NCBI GenBank assembly: GCA_964634685.1 | Contig: CAZWLD010000024.1 | Coordinates: 1-32,484, forward strand | Length of the DNA: 32,484 nucleotides | Direction of reading: 5' to 3' | Origin: CAZWLD01 sp964634685 | GTDB taxonomy: Bacteria; Bacillota_I; Bacilli_A; Acholeplasmatales; JAEDCM01 | In this document: positions 22,694 to 30,820 of the stretch, one piece after another | Numbering within the stretch: position 1 is the stretch's first letter | Layout of the letters: every line of letters begins with the position of its first letter | Notes under the pieces: model-generated | What the model was told of the DNA's origin: nothing | Databases searched by the model: none | The model's input: the letters and a program-made list of their open reading frames with translations, nothing else | Position numbers and translations under genes: made by a program

Positions 22694-25600
22694 TTATCGA
22701 TATACAACCACCGGGGTTATATAATCAATAATATTACCATTGCTATCACTTACAATTGCACTACAACATTCTATATTAAAGGTCATTTTACTAACTACAG
22801 CACCATCTGTTGAGAATTTAAATGTAATCACCCTAGAACAATAATCAAATTGCTTTCCATTAGCATCCGACCAAGCAAATGTAAATATGTGTTCGTTATT
22901 GTTTATAACATATTGATTATCGTTATTTGCATTGCTATCTTCTACCCAAAATGGACTTGCAGAATTAATAATGGCAGAATTGATAAAAATATTTCCAACA
23001 TCTGTATTATAGTTAATTTTAAATTCAATAGCATTGATATACATTGATTTGTGATTATAGATATATAGATTAGCATCACCAGTAGGTTCCTGACTATATT
23101 CGATAATTATTACAGGCTTTGTGTAATCTGATTCGTAAACGGCTTCAACAACTAGATTTTCTTTAACGTGGTCAAATGATTTATTCCATCGTGTGAAACC
23201 GAAGACTTTTGTGTAATCACCAGTACCTTCTAGGTAAAATTCAGGATATTCTGGAGGAATCGCAAAAAATCCATGTTCAACAGTTTGTACCTCTCCAATT
23301 GTTATACCATCTGGCATTACAAATTCCACAGTATAGGTTTTAAGCCTATAAGAAGCTGTAATTTCTAGATTAGAGGAAACATTTGTAAAGACTTTATCCC
23401 AACCAATAAAGATAAATCCTTCTAGTTCAGATCCTACAAAAGCATTTCTTTCTTCTGTTGTAGCGAACGGAGCTATAGCACTTGCAAACTCATCCACAAA
23501 TTGTTCTTTCAACACAGTTCCATTATAGTCAAGGAAAACCACCTTATACTGTTCTACATATTCAGCTATTATCGTTAAATCACTTACAACATTAGTAAAA
23601 CCAGTGTTCCATCCTATAAATCTATAACTGTATCTTGTGGGATTTTCGGGAGCAGTTGCATTTCCATTGTAATCAACAAGTTGACAGTCAATTATCGAAT
23701 GATCGTAGTCCAGGAATTCTACAAAAAATTGTTGAACATATGTTGCTTTAACAATAAGATCTTCAGTAATGTTAGAAAAATCTTTATCCCATCCATCAAA
23801 TCTATGTCCTTGTCTCTCAGGATTGCCCGGTGCTGTGGCAGGAGTACCATATGCCACATCGAGTTGTGATAAAACTATTCCATCCCAATTGCAAAAGATT
23901 ACGGTATAAGTTCTGACTATTTCAGTGTATTTTGCATAAAAGGATTGGTCTTCCATAATACTTGTAAGGTTTGCTTCAGTTATTCCATTTTTTTCTGTTA
24001 CCCACTTTTCAAAGCAGTAAGAAAATTCTGTTGTCGATTCTTTAGTTGGTAAAGCATTAGGATAGATTACATTTTCCCCGTGTTCAACAATAAATCTTCC
24101 TAGTTCCGTCATACCATCATCATCGAAGAAAATAACGATGTGTTTATTAACAGTAGTGGTAAACTGTGCTATATAGGTAACGTCACCTGTAACGTTTGAA
24201 ATAGCAGGGGACCATCCGCAAAATGTGTAGATATTTTCGTCATCAAATTCTTTGATAGGGGTCTCACCATTATACACAGGAGTTGTACCGTATGCAACAT
24301 TTTGGTCTATTTCGAGTATTTTATCTCCGCTCTTCCATGTTACTGTATAAGAATTTACCGAGCGTGAGAAGTTTGCCGTAATAGTGGTATCATTCCCAAC
24401 ATATGTATCGACATCCCAGTTTGTGAATGTGTACGTATATTGAGCTGTTGCATCATTTGCAATTGCGGTAACGCTTTGTCCATTAACAAAAACGGTATTT
24501 CCGTTAACAGTAATTGCTGCTCCATATGGAACATTGTCCATCATAGGCACAGACACAGAACCATATTCTGTGATGTTTGGCACAAAATAAACTGTCACTG
24601 TGCGAACAAATTCAATAAAGTGTGCGTATACCTCTCGGTTACCTGTTATGTTGGTAAGGTCATCTGATTCGCTTCCACCAGGAGCGGTCACCCACTTTTC
24701 AAACACATAGGTGTTGCCTTCGGTAGGATTCTTAACAGGGGTAGATCTTGAATATACTGCGTATGATCCATACTCAACACTCACAGTATCTAAGACAGTT
24801 AACCCATCCTCTGAGTAAAATGTAACCGTGTATGATCTAAGAATTTCAGCAAATTGCGCCTGATATGTAACAGATTTTGTTACCGAACTGACTTGAGGTG
24901 TCCAACCACAAAATGTATAGATGTACTGCACTGTCGCATCTTTAGTTGGAGTAGCCCCATCATAAGATGGAGTAGAACCATATGGCACATTATCATCCGT
25001 TTCTAATACGGTATCACCGTTTTTCCAAACAATTGTGTAGTTATTAGGAACGGTGGTAAATTGTGCTTCATATGTTATATTACCAGTGACTTCCCTCACT
25101 TCAGGCGACCAACCGCTAAATACATAAACATATTCCGCATCAGCCGCCTTTTGAGGCTCTAATCCGTTATACACAGGCGTTGTTCCATATTCAACATTAT
25201 CATCTATTTCCAATATACTATTACCATTTTTCCAAATGATTGTATATGTAAGAGTAGTTTTCACATAAGTAACAGAATTACTCCAAACACTATTCGAATA
25301 ATTTTTTCCATCACCAATTGCTCTAATCTTAAATGTCTGACCTTCAGTAAGTTTTTTACTCGTTACAGTATTTTCAATATATGAAAGATTACCGTCCACG
25401 CTGATTTCAAATTTATCAGCTAATATTTCAGCATCCCATGTAGCAGTATCATCGATTAATACAACCGTGGGAGCAGTTAACTTTGTAGGCGTGGTTTTTT
25501 GAGTATTACCATCTCCAACGCCGCATGATGCAAGAATAATGGTGCTGCATAGCAATGTCACCACTAACAAAAGAAAAATAGATAGTCTTGTTTTTTTCAT
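22694..25600 (-). CDS. Lipoprotein with ten InlB/MBIN-type repeats and a cohesin-like end
   Basis: The 968-residue product begins with a lipoprotein signal peptide ending in LASC (23-26), so Cys26 is the likely lipidated residue. Residues about 41-115 look like a fibronectin-III-type domain. Ten Listeria-Bacteroides (MBIN) repeats of about 60-90 residues follow, marked by Trp164, 233, 303, 395, 463, 533, 604, 664, 734 and 805, each in a pattern like YTFCGWTPQVSSVT-x-YQAQF. The last 140 residues (about 828-968; AIEFKINYN, ITFKFST) resemble a cohesin-type beta sandwich, less certainly. This is a surface-displayed, probably adhesive or carbohydrate-related protein. Base composition looks less A+T-rich than its neighbours. 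The ATG has a strong AGGAGG and a long leader with terminator-like hairpins. Confidence 0.85.
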   Translation of the reverse strand: MKKTRLSIFLLLVVTLLCSTIILASCGVGDGNTQKTTPTKLTAPTVVLIDDTATWDAEILADKFEISVDGNLSYIENTVTSKKLTEGQTFKIRAIGDGKNYSNSVWSNSVTYVKTTLTYTIIWKNGNSILEIDDNVEYGTTPVYNGLEPQKAADAEYVYVFSGWSPEVREVTGNITYEAQFTTVPNNYTIVWKNGDTVLETDDNVPYGSTPSYDGATPTKDATVQYIYTFCGWTPQVSSVTKSVTYQAQFAEILRSYTVTFYSEDGLTVLDTVSVEYGSYAVYSRSTPVKNPTEGNTYVFEKWVTAPGGSESDDLTNITGNREVYAHFIEFVRTVTVYFVPNITEYGSVSVPMMDNVPYGAAITVNGNTVFVNGQSVTAIANDATAQYTYTFTNWDVDTYVGNDTTITANFSRSVNSYTVTWKSGDKILEIDQNVAYGTTPVYNGETPIKEFDDENIYTFCGWSPAISNVTGDVTYIAQFTTTVNKHIVIFFDDDGMTELGRFIVEHGENVIYPNALPTKESTTEFSYCFEKWVTEKNGITEANLTSIMEDQSFYAKYTEIVRTYTVIFCNWDGIVLSQLDVAYGTPATAPGNPERQGHRFDGWDKDFSNITEDLIVKATYVQQFFVEFLDYDHSIIDCQLVDYNGNATAPENPTRYSYRFIGWNTGFTNVVSDLTIIAEYVEQYKVVFLDYNGTVLKEQFVDEFASAIAPFATTEERNAFVGSELEGFIFIGWDKVFTNVSSNLEITASYRLKTYTVEFVMPDGITIGEVQTVEHGFFAIPPEYPEFYLEGTGDYTKVFGFTRWNKSFDHVKENLVVEAVYESDYTKPVIIIEYSQEPTGDANLYIYNHKSMYINAIEFKINYNTDVGNIFINSAIINSASPFWVEDSNANNDNQYVINNNEHIFTFAWSDANGKQFDYCSRVITFKFSTDGAVVSKMTFNIECCSAIVSDSNGNIIDYITPVVVYR

Positions 25601-25817
25601 AAAAACCTCCTAAAAAAATCATATACTTCAGTATATTTTTTCCAAATATAAAAGAGAGGCTAGTCGAAGCTAGCACCTAATAAACTTATACATTCATATT
25701 TAAATGAAATCTGCATTATTAGCAAATTCAAACAAATAATAACATAAAAAAATCAGTACCCCTTTGAAAAAAGAGGCAACAATCTATACATTGTAATATT
25801 TATTAATCTCTTTTTAC

Positions 25818-25846
25818 ATTTTATAACAAAATTTGGATAATTTCAA
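25818..25846 (-). promoter_or_regulatory. Possible promoter of the repeat lipoprotein gene
   Basis: TTGAAA (25846-25841) and TAAAAT (25823-25818) lie on the minus strand with a 17-base spacer. A leader of about 210 bases would follow, holding hairpins at 25759-25776 (CCTCTTT/AAAGGGG, then seven T) and 25659-25674 (GCTAG/CTAGC, then a T-rich tail). Confidence 0.45.
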
Positions 25847-26181
25847 GGAGTTTTATATGATAAATATGATAAACAAGCGAAAAACAAAAGGTTATAGACA
25901 AGATGGGGAGTAAACCCGTCTAATTATATGGTATAATATATTACATACGTGTATTATGCAGGGGTTTTTTTTGCTAATTATCTAGATTGGACTACAAAAA
26001 ACCGCATATATATGATAATAAATCTTCCTATAAAGAAAGACTATCTAAGTGCCATTTCGAACATAGTAATGGTAAACTTTTCTAGCTTATAGAAGACCTA
26101 GTTTCACTAAATGAATAAACACATCCCAATCTCAATAATATTGTGCATTTATTCGACCAGCGACTTAATATTACTTTGCGT

Positions 26182-26209
26182 AAAAAAGGGAGCTTTATTC
26201 GAAGCTCCC
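26182..26209 (-). terminator. Intrinsic terminator of the DUF3990/ASCH unit
   Basis: GGGAGCTT (26209-26202 on the minus strand) pairs with AAGCTCCC (26195-26188) around a six-base loop, then six T (26187-26182). It is a strong terminator 20 bases after the last gene. Confidence 0.88.
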
Positions 26210-26228
26210 ATTACTTATGTAAAACAAT

Positions 26229-27041
26229 TTAAATAACTTTAACACTTATTCCTAATACACCATATTTTTTAATATCTTCTTTTTTATAATACATTAGCAT
26301 ATCATTAGGATCAGCCACATCATCTTCTTTATAGCCGATAGATATTTTATCATGATGCCTATATAATTGCTCAAAATCATCATATTTATATATATTATCC
26401 ACTTTGACATTCATTGTTTCTAAAGTTGTGGTGTTAGTAAATTCAATAATATCTCCTATTTTTATCTTTGATCGTTTTTCATCATTCAAGCGCATTTCTA
26501 TGGTCTTAGTTTTATTTTTTATGGAAATAAAAGAATCATTCCATAAATTCATTTTATGAACACTGATATTTTTCCTCATTCTTCTTAAAATTTGAAGCCC
26601 AGCCTCAGTATAATCTTTATCTAAAACAATATTTTTTGATTCTAAAATCCTTTCAATAGCCTGTTTTGTATCAAACGTATGATAAGCTAAAAACATATTT
26701 CTTAATTCTTTCGGCTTTATTAACTTATATGCCTGTCTGGATGTTATTTCATATGTATAGCAAAAATATCGATAAAAATGACCAATCCAATATAATTCAT
26801 TTTTTGAAAATTTTTCACTACCATAAGAGGTTTCTCCATATTCGCTATTTAATTCATCAAAAATATCGCTTATTGTCAAAGTATCATCTAATATTTGCGT
26901 CGAATCAAATCGCTTGACGATTTTTGAATTCATAAATCGGCGTATAAAAATCAAAGAACTACAATCCAATGTTAATGAATGCTCAAATAACTCAGATTGC
27001 AAATCACATAATATTAATCCATCATTATCTATTGTTCTCAT
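26229..27041 (-). CDS. Partner/antitoxin-like domain fused to an ASCH domain
   Basis: The 270-residue protein has two parts. The C-terminal half (about 162-270) is an ASCH domain: MNLWNDSFISIKNKTKTIEM, RLNDEKRSKIKIGDIIEF (184-201), FEQLYRHH (223-230) and KKYGVLGISVKVI at the end. ASCH is a PUA-like fold linked to RNA or modified-nucleoside binding. The N-terminal part (about 28-135; IFIRRFMNSKIVKRFD, YGETSYGSEKFSKNELYWIG, KLIKPKELRNMFLAYHT) resembles small proteins I associate with genes next to DUF3990 proteins and is a candidate antitoxin domain. The ATG overlaps the stop of the upstream HTH-DUF3990 gene as ATGA, so the two are translated together. The antitoxin role is inferred from the overlap and from that resemblance. 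Confidence 0.7.
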   Translation of the reverse strand: MRTIDNDGLILCDLQSELFEHSLTLDCSSLIFIRRFMNSKIVKRFDSTQILDDTLTISDIFDELNSEYGETSYGSEKFSKNELYWIGHFYRYFCYTYEITSRQAYKLIKPKELRNMFLAYHTFDTKQAIERILESKNIVLDKDYTEAGLQILRRMRKNISVHKMNLWNDSFISIKNKTKTIEMRLNDEKRSKIKIGDIIEFTNTTTLETMNVKVDNIYKYDDFEQLYRHHDKISIGYKEDDVADPNDMLMYYKKEDIKKYGVLGISVKVI

Positions 27042-27886
27042 AATAATTCGTCTATGTATAATCCCTTTCCTCGATATTGTATTCTTGCAAGCTTTACTTT
27101 ATCCTCACTAATCCGATTATCTTCTATTTTCATTTTTCGATAATGATTTCTCTCTTCATTAGATAGATAACAGCATTCTAACAATTTTAAATTAGAAATT
27201 GCCTTTTCACTCAATAAAACATATTGATATCCAAGGTTTGTGGCGGCGAGGCAATGCTTGCATTGTTCATCCGTAATTTCACCATTAATAAATGAATCGA
27301 TAATTCGAAACATTCTATTATCGGCAATAGGAGCAATTACATAATCTACATTCTCCATTTTTGAAATAAGATTTTTAATTAAAGGATGATTTTGGTATTT
27401 AGTTAATGTTCCCCTAAAATAGGCAATGGTTAACATCCATTCACGGTTAACATCATATTTCACATAGCTTAAATTCGAAATGTCAAATGAAAAATAATAT
27501 ATTGATGAATTCTCAAAATTTTCAACAAAAGAAGCTGATTGTTCATAGGATTCACCACAATAAAAGCCTTGACCAAAGTCGTTATTTTTTCGACCTTTTT
27601 TTACGTCAATATTGCCAATAATAGTCGATTTAGAACCGTGGAATAATAATTTTTCCTCTGCCAATTCTTCTTTATAAAACATTTCCTTAATCTTATTTAA
27701 ATAGATTTTCTTTTTATAAATGTAATCATAAAATAAATCAAGGATGCGTCTAGAAGTATTAGATATTCCGTTTTCTATTCTTGTAATAGTCAACGGTTCT
27801 ACATCAAGTTCAATAGCTAACTCTTCTTGCGTTAAATTTAATAATTCTCGAACCATTTTCATATCTTCACCTATGTTAAAATCCAT
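27038..27886 (-). CDS. XRE-type HTH fused to a DUF3990 ADP-ribosyltransferase-like domain
   Basis: The 282-residue protein joins an N-terminal XRE-family helix-turn-helix (about 8-55; LLNLTQEELAIELDVEPLTI, RIENG) to a DUF3990 domain (about 78-240). DUF3990 motifs are LLFHGSKSTI (80-89), NNDFGQGFYCGESYEQSA (101-118), DVNREW (145-150) and VDYVIAPIADNRMF (180-193). DUF3990 is placed in the ADP-ribosyltransferase superfamily, and its members are often found in toxin-antitoxin-like pairs. The HTH part would let the protein repress its own promoter, which carries the palindrome TATCATATGATA. The ATG has AAGAAGGTG five bases upstream. The stop overlaps the next gene by four bases. The target of the putative enzyme is unknown. 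Confidence 0.78.
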   Translation of the reverse strand: MDFNIGEDMKMVRELLNLTQEELAIELDVEPLTITRIENGISNTSRRILDLFYDYIYKKKIYLNKIKEMFYKEELAEEKLLFHGSKSTIIGNIDVKKGRKNNDFGQGFYCGESYEQSASFVENFENSSIYYFSFDISNLSYVKYDVNREWMLTIAYFRGTLTKYQNHPLIKNLISKMENVDYVIAPIADNRMFRIIDSFINGEITDEQCKHCLAATNLGYQYVLLSEKAISNLKLLECCYLSNEERNHYRKMKIEDNRISEDKVKLARIQYRGKGLYIDELL

Positions 27887-27907
27887 TCTAGCACCTTCTT
27901 CAACTAT

Positions 27908-27936
27908 ATAATATCATATGATAGATACAAGTTCAA
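27908..27936 (-). promoter_or_regulatory. Promoter with palindromic operator for the HTH-DUF3990 unit
   Basis: TTGAAC (27936-27931) and TATTAT (27913-27908) are 17 bases apart on the minus strand. A perfect 12-base palindrome, TATCATATGATA (27912-27923), overlaps the -10 end of the spacer. It is a natural binding site for the XRE-type repressor encoded just downstream. Confidence 0.7.
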
Positions 27937-27984
27937 GAATTGAATAAATCTTTTAATGCCTATAATTAAAAAAGATAATTATAT

Positions 27985-28010
27985 AAAAAAAGCAACCCTA
28001 AGGCTGCCTT
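27985..28010 (-). terminator. Intrinsic terminator of the rimP-rbfA operon
   Basis: AAGGCAGCC (28010-28002, minus strand) pairs with GGTTGCTTT (27997-27989) with two G-T pairs and a TTAG loop, followed by seven T (27991-27985). The stem begins at the stop codon of rbfA. Confidence 0.85.
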
Positions 28011-28348
28011 TATTTATTGATTTCATTTAATACTTGCTCAATACGATTTCCATATTCTAATGCTTCATCAAATTTAAAGATAAAGTCCGGAACCTTGCGC
28101 ATTTTAACACGTTTAGCAATTTCACTTCGCAAATAGCCCTTTGCCCGTTGAAATGCCTCAGCGACATGAGCCTTTCGCTTATCTTGTCCTAAAACTGTAT
28201 AATAAATTGTGGCAAAGGACAAATCATTAGTTACTCTTACCTCAGTAATCGTAACTAAACGCAAGTCATCCTCTTTTACCTCAAGGGCAAGAATTTTTGA
28301 TAATTCCTTTTGAATTTGTGAAGCAATACGATCAATTGTTACACTCAT
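28010..28348 (-). CDS. rbfA: Ribosome-binding factor A
   Basis: RbfA binds the 30S subunit late in its maturation, near the 5' helix of 16S rRNA, and is also a cold-adaptation factor. The 112-residue product has the KH-type fold signature: RIASQIQKELSKILALEV at the start, VTITEVRVTNDLSFATIYYT in the middle, KGYLRSEIAKRVKMRKVPDF and the ending DEALEYGNRIEQVLNEI. The ATG overlaps the infB stop as ATGA, so translation is coupled. It is the last gene of the operon and is followed by a terminator. Confidence 0.96.
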   Translation of the reverse strand: MSVTIDRIASQIQKELSKILALEVKEDDLRLVTITEVRVTNDLSFATIYYTVLGQDKRKAHVAEAFQRAKGYLRSEIAKRVKMRKVPDFIFKFDEALEYGNRIEQVLNEINK

Positions 28349-30159
28349 TTACGTTCAACTTCCTTCATAATAGAACCTTCAATAATATCTCCAACCTTAA
28401 TATCATTAAAGTTTTCAATCGTAATACCACATTCATAACCTTGCTTAACTTCTTTAACATCATCCTTGAAACGCTTTAAGGAAGCCATTTTACCTTCATA
28501 AACAACAACACCATTACGAAGAACACGAACCAAGCAATTTCTTTCAATATAGCCATCGGTAACAAATGAACCCGCAACCATTCCAACCTTGGAAATTTTA
28601 AAGGTATCACGAACCTCAGCTTGACCAGTTACAATTTCCTCATATACTGGATCGAGCATACCCTTCATTGCGGCTTCAATTTCCTCAATAACCTTATAGA
28701 TAATGTTATACAAGCGAATTTCAACACCCTTTTGATTAGCTGTTTCTCTAACAGCTGCCGTCGGACGAACATTAAATCCGATAATTATCGCCTTTGAAGC
28801 ATTTGCTAAAGAGACATCAGTATCCGAAATGGCCCCAACACTGCTAGCGATGACATTAACCGAAATATCTTCAACATTAATTTTTTCTAATGATCCCTTC
28901 AAAGCCTCAATTGAGCCTTGAGTATCTCCTTTAATGATTAGATTTAATTCTCTTGCGCCATCCTTAATATTACTAAATAAATCATCTAAAGATGTAGCCT
29001 TCGCAAGATTACTTTCGTCACGCTTCATTGATTGACGCTTTTCGGCAATGACTCTGACTGTATGCTCATCATTCATCGCCATAAAACGATCTCCAGCCGC
29101 TGGTACCGAAGCTAATCCATCAATCTCAACAGCCATCGAAGGAGTAGCTAATTGATGGCGACGTCCACCATCATCAAGCATTGTACGAACACGGCCATAG
29201 GTGTCACCAATAACAATGGAATCGCCGACCTTTAGAGTACCGTTTTGCACAATGATCGTCGCAATAGGTCCTCTTCCTTTATCTAGGCGAGCTTCAATAA
29301 CACTACCGATAGCTAAACGATTAGGATTTGCGCGATAATTTTCCATTTCCGCAGTTAATTGGATCATATCTAATAATTCATCAACACCTGTACCCTTCAA
29401 AGCGGAAATTTGAACATAAATGGTACTTCCACCCCACGCTTCAGGTAATAAATCAAAGTTTGATAATTCCTGCATGACATGATCAGGATTTGCGGTTGGC
29501 TTATCACATTTGTTGATAGCAACAATAATTGGGCATCCAGCCGCCTTGGCATGGGCGATAGCTTCCTCGGTTTGCGGCATAACACCATCATCAGCTGCAA
29601 CAACTAAAACCGTAATATCTGTGACCTTAGCTCCACGAGCTCGCATTTCGGTGAAGGCAGCATGGCCTGGTGTATCGATAAAGGTGATTGGCTCACCATT
29701 TCTTTCAATCTGATAGGCACCGATGTGTTGAGTAATTCCTCCGGCTTCACCTGAGGCAACTCGAGTATGTCTAATCGTGTCTAAAAGGGTTGTCTTTCCA
29801 TGGTCAACATGCCCCATGATTGTTACAACGGGAGGACGCTTAACTAAATCCTCTTCCTTATCCTTAATTTCGAATTCGTCAAATCTTGTAAGGTCAGTTA
29901 CAACTTCATCCTCCACGGTAAATCCCATATCCATTGCAACTAATTCAACAGTGTCACGATCTATTCTTTGATTAACTGATGACATTATACCTAATGCCAT
30001 AAGCTTTTTCATAATAGCACCGTTACTTATTCCTAAAGCCTCTGCAACTTCAGAAATAATCATTCCTTCTTTAAAAACAAGAACCGTATTCTTTTTTTCA
30101 TTTCCTTTTCTTGGGACATTAGAGACACGATTTTCTTTTTTATTGTTTTTATATGCCAT
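28345..30159 (-). CDS. infB: Translation initiation factor IF-2
   Basis: IF-2 is the GTPase that places fMet-tRNA in the ribosomal P site and promotes subunit joining. This is a short form of 604 residues, with only about 100 residues before the G domain instead of the long variable N-terminus of many bacteria. The IF2-N module is at about 26-78 (VFKEGMIISEVAEALGIS). GTPase motifs are GHVDHGKT at 116-123, DTPGH at 162-166 and NKCD at 216-219. Domains II to IV follow, ending with GYECGITIENFNDIKVGDII. The ATG has AAAGGATG upstream. It follows a 100-base spacer containing a cluster of hairpins and overlaps rbfA by four bases. Confidence 0.98.
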   Translation of the reverse strand: MAYKNNKKENRVSNVPRKGNEKKNTVLVFKEGMIISEVAEALGISNGAIMKKLMALGIMSSVNQRIDRDTVELVAMDMGFTVEDEVVTDLTRFDEFEIKDKEEDLVKRPPVVTIMGHVDHGKTTLLDTIRHTRVASGEAGGITQHIGAYQIERNGEPITFIDTPGHAAFTEMRARGAKVTDITVLVVAADDGVMPQTEEAIAHAKAAGCPIIVAINKCDKPTANPDHVMQELSNFDLLPEAWGGSTIYVQISALKGTGVDELLDMIQLTAEMENYRANPNRLAIGSVIEARLDKGRGPIATIIVQNGTLKVGDSIVIGDTYGRVRTMLDDGGRRHQLATPSMAVEIDGLASVPAAGDRFMAMNDEHTVRVIAEKRQSMKRDESNLAKATSLDDLFSNIKDGARELNLIIKGDTQGSIEALKGSLEKINVEDISVNVIASSVGAISDTDVSLANASKAIIIGFNVRPTAAVRETANQKGVEIRLYNIIYKVIEEIEAAMKGMLDPVYEEIVTGQAEVRDTFKISKVGMVAGSFVTDGYIERNCLVRVLRNGVVVYEGKMASLKRFKDDVKEVKQGYECGITIENFNDIKVGDIIEGSIMKEVERK

Positions 30160-30192
30160 AATAATTCACATCCTTTTCTTTTGACTCGGACT

Positions 30193-30253
30193 GCCTTAAT
30201 AAGGCTTCAGGCAACAAGTCGTGGACTTATCGCATATAGGGTGGTCCCCACCC
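30193..30253 (-). promoter_or_regulatory. Cluster of three hairpins in the ylxQ-infB spacer
   Basis: On the minus strand the RNA can form GGGTGG/CCACCC (30253-30239, three-base loop), a 10-bp stem GCGATAAGTC/GACTTGTTGC (30233-30211, CAC loop, two G-T pairs) and GCCTT/AAGGC (30205-30193, three-base loop). None is followed by a T run, so these are not ordinary terminators. The infB ribosome binding site lies about 20-25 bases further on. GCCT at 30213-30210 could pair instead with AGGC of hairpin 3, giving an alternative fold. Possible roles are processing, stabilisation or control of infB translation. Confidence 0.55.
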
Positions 30254-30260
30254 AATAACG

Positions 30261-30554
30261 CTAGATATTTTTTAAAATTGATTCCGCAAAGCCTTTATCG
30301 ATAACGCCAATTACCTTTCGTCCAGGCTTCCCTAAAATATATTCAAAATCATCACTGTTTAGGCTTGTAATGAGCGGAATTTCATAAAATGATGATTTAT
30401 CCGTAATTCTCTTTGTTGTATTAGGCCCGGCATCATTAGCCAAAATAACAACCTTAATTGATTTATTGCGAATACCCTTTAAAACTAGCTCTTCACCGAT
30501 AACAATAGCCTTAGCTTTGACGGCTATCTTCAACAAATTAGCAATCTTATTCAT
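30261..30554 (-). CDS. ylxQ: L7Ae/L30e-family RNA-binding protein YlxQ
   Basis: The 97-residue product belongs to the L7Ae/L30e/S12e/Gadd45 family of kink-turn RNA-binding proteins. Typical pieces are KAKAIVIGEELVLKGIRNKS, VVILANDAGPNTTKRITDKS and GKPGRKVIGVIDKGFAESI. It is the usual small gene between ylxR and infB in Bacillota. It overlaps ylxR by eight bases. Its partner RNA is not established. Its presence next to a hairpin cluster in the same transcript (30193-30253) is suggestive, since L7Ae-like proteins can bind their own messages. Confidence 0.92.
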   Translation of the reverse strand: MNKIANLLKIAVKAKAIVIGEELVLKGIRNKSIKVVILANDAGPNTTKRITDKSSFYEIPLITSLNSDDFEYILGKPGRKVIGVIDKGFAESILKNI

Positions 30555-30810
30555 GTAATAACCCTAATAATTGTTGATAAATTTCTTCGGGCACCGAAAC
30601 CTCAAGCTTTTTATCAAGAGCTTGCGTTTTTTGAGCCTTCAAAATTACTTCCTTATTCAAAGTAAGATAGGCACCTCTTCCGGGAGCCTTTCCATTTAAA
30701 TCAACGGAAACAACACCATCTTTATCTCTTACAACGCGAACAAGCTCTTTTTTAGGGCGCTGCTCATGCGTTACAACACATGTGCGTAAAGGGATTTTTT
30801 TTACCTTCAT
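30547..30810 (-). CDS. ylxR: YlxR/RnpM-family RNA-binding protein (DUF448)
   Basis: The 87-residue basic protein has the YlxR signature: IPLRTCVVTHEQRPKKELVR near the start, then VVSVDLNGKAPGRGAYLTL. YlxR proteins bind RNA; in Bacillus the protein has been described as a modulator of RNase P (RnpM). The ATG has a strong AGGAGG that overlaps the nusA stop region. It lies 10 bases after nusA and overlaps ylxQ by eight bases, the standard order of this operon. Confidence 0.94.
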   Translation of the reverse strand: MKVKKIPLRTCVVTHEQRPKKELVRVVRDKDGVVSVDLNGKAPGRGAYLTLNKEVILKAQKTQALDKKLEVSVPEEIYQQLLGLLHE

Positions 30811-30820
30811 AGCTTCCCTC

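Larger units (their letters stand above)
25601..26228. other. 628-base gap without a convincing gene
   Basis: The gap holds the lipoprotein leader and promoter (25601-25846) and, at the right end, the terminator of the DUF3990 unit (26182-26209). Between them, 25850-26180 shows no supported gene. An 18-codon plus-strand frame (25857-25913) has a good AAGGAG ribosome binding site but no promoter. It overlaps a 7-bp hairpin (AGATGGG at 25901-25907 with CCCGTCT at 25915-25921). A 10-bp palindrome, ATATACT/AGTATAT, lies near 25620-25636 just before the lipoprotein ribosome binding site. Confidence 0.5.

Noticed and set aside
22694..25600. The lipoprotein repeats as an assembly artefact or a recent tandem DNA repeat
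   Set aside because: The repeats are similar only at protein level. Lengths vary from about 60 to 90 residues and the DNA copies differ widely, so they are old domains.
25857..25913. An 18-codon plus-strand frame with AAGGAG seven bases before its ATG
   Set aside because: No promoter was found, the product has no recognisable features, and its 3' end overlaps a hairpin. Short frames with chance ribosome binding sites are common in A+T-rich gaps.
30193..30253. The hairpin cluster as a tRNA or a terminator
   Set aside because: There is no T-loop consensus or acceptor stem, and no T run follows any stem on the minus strand.
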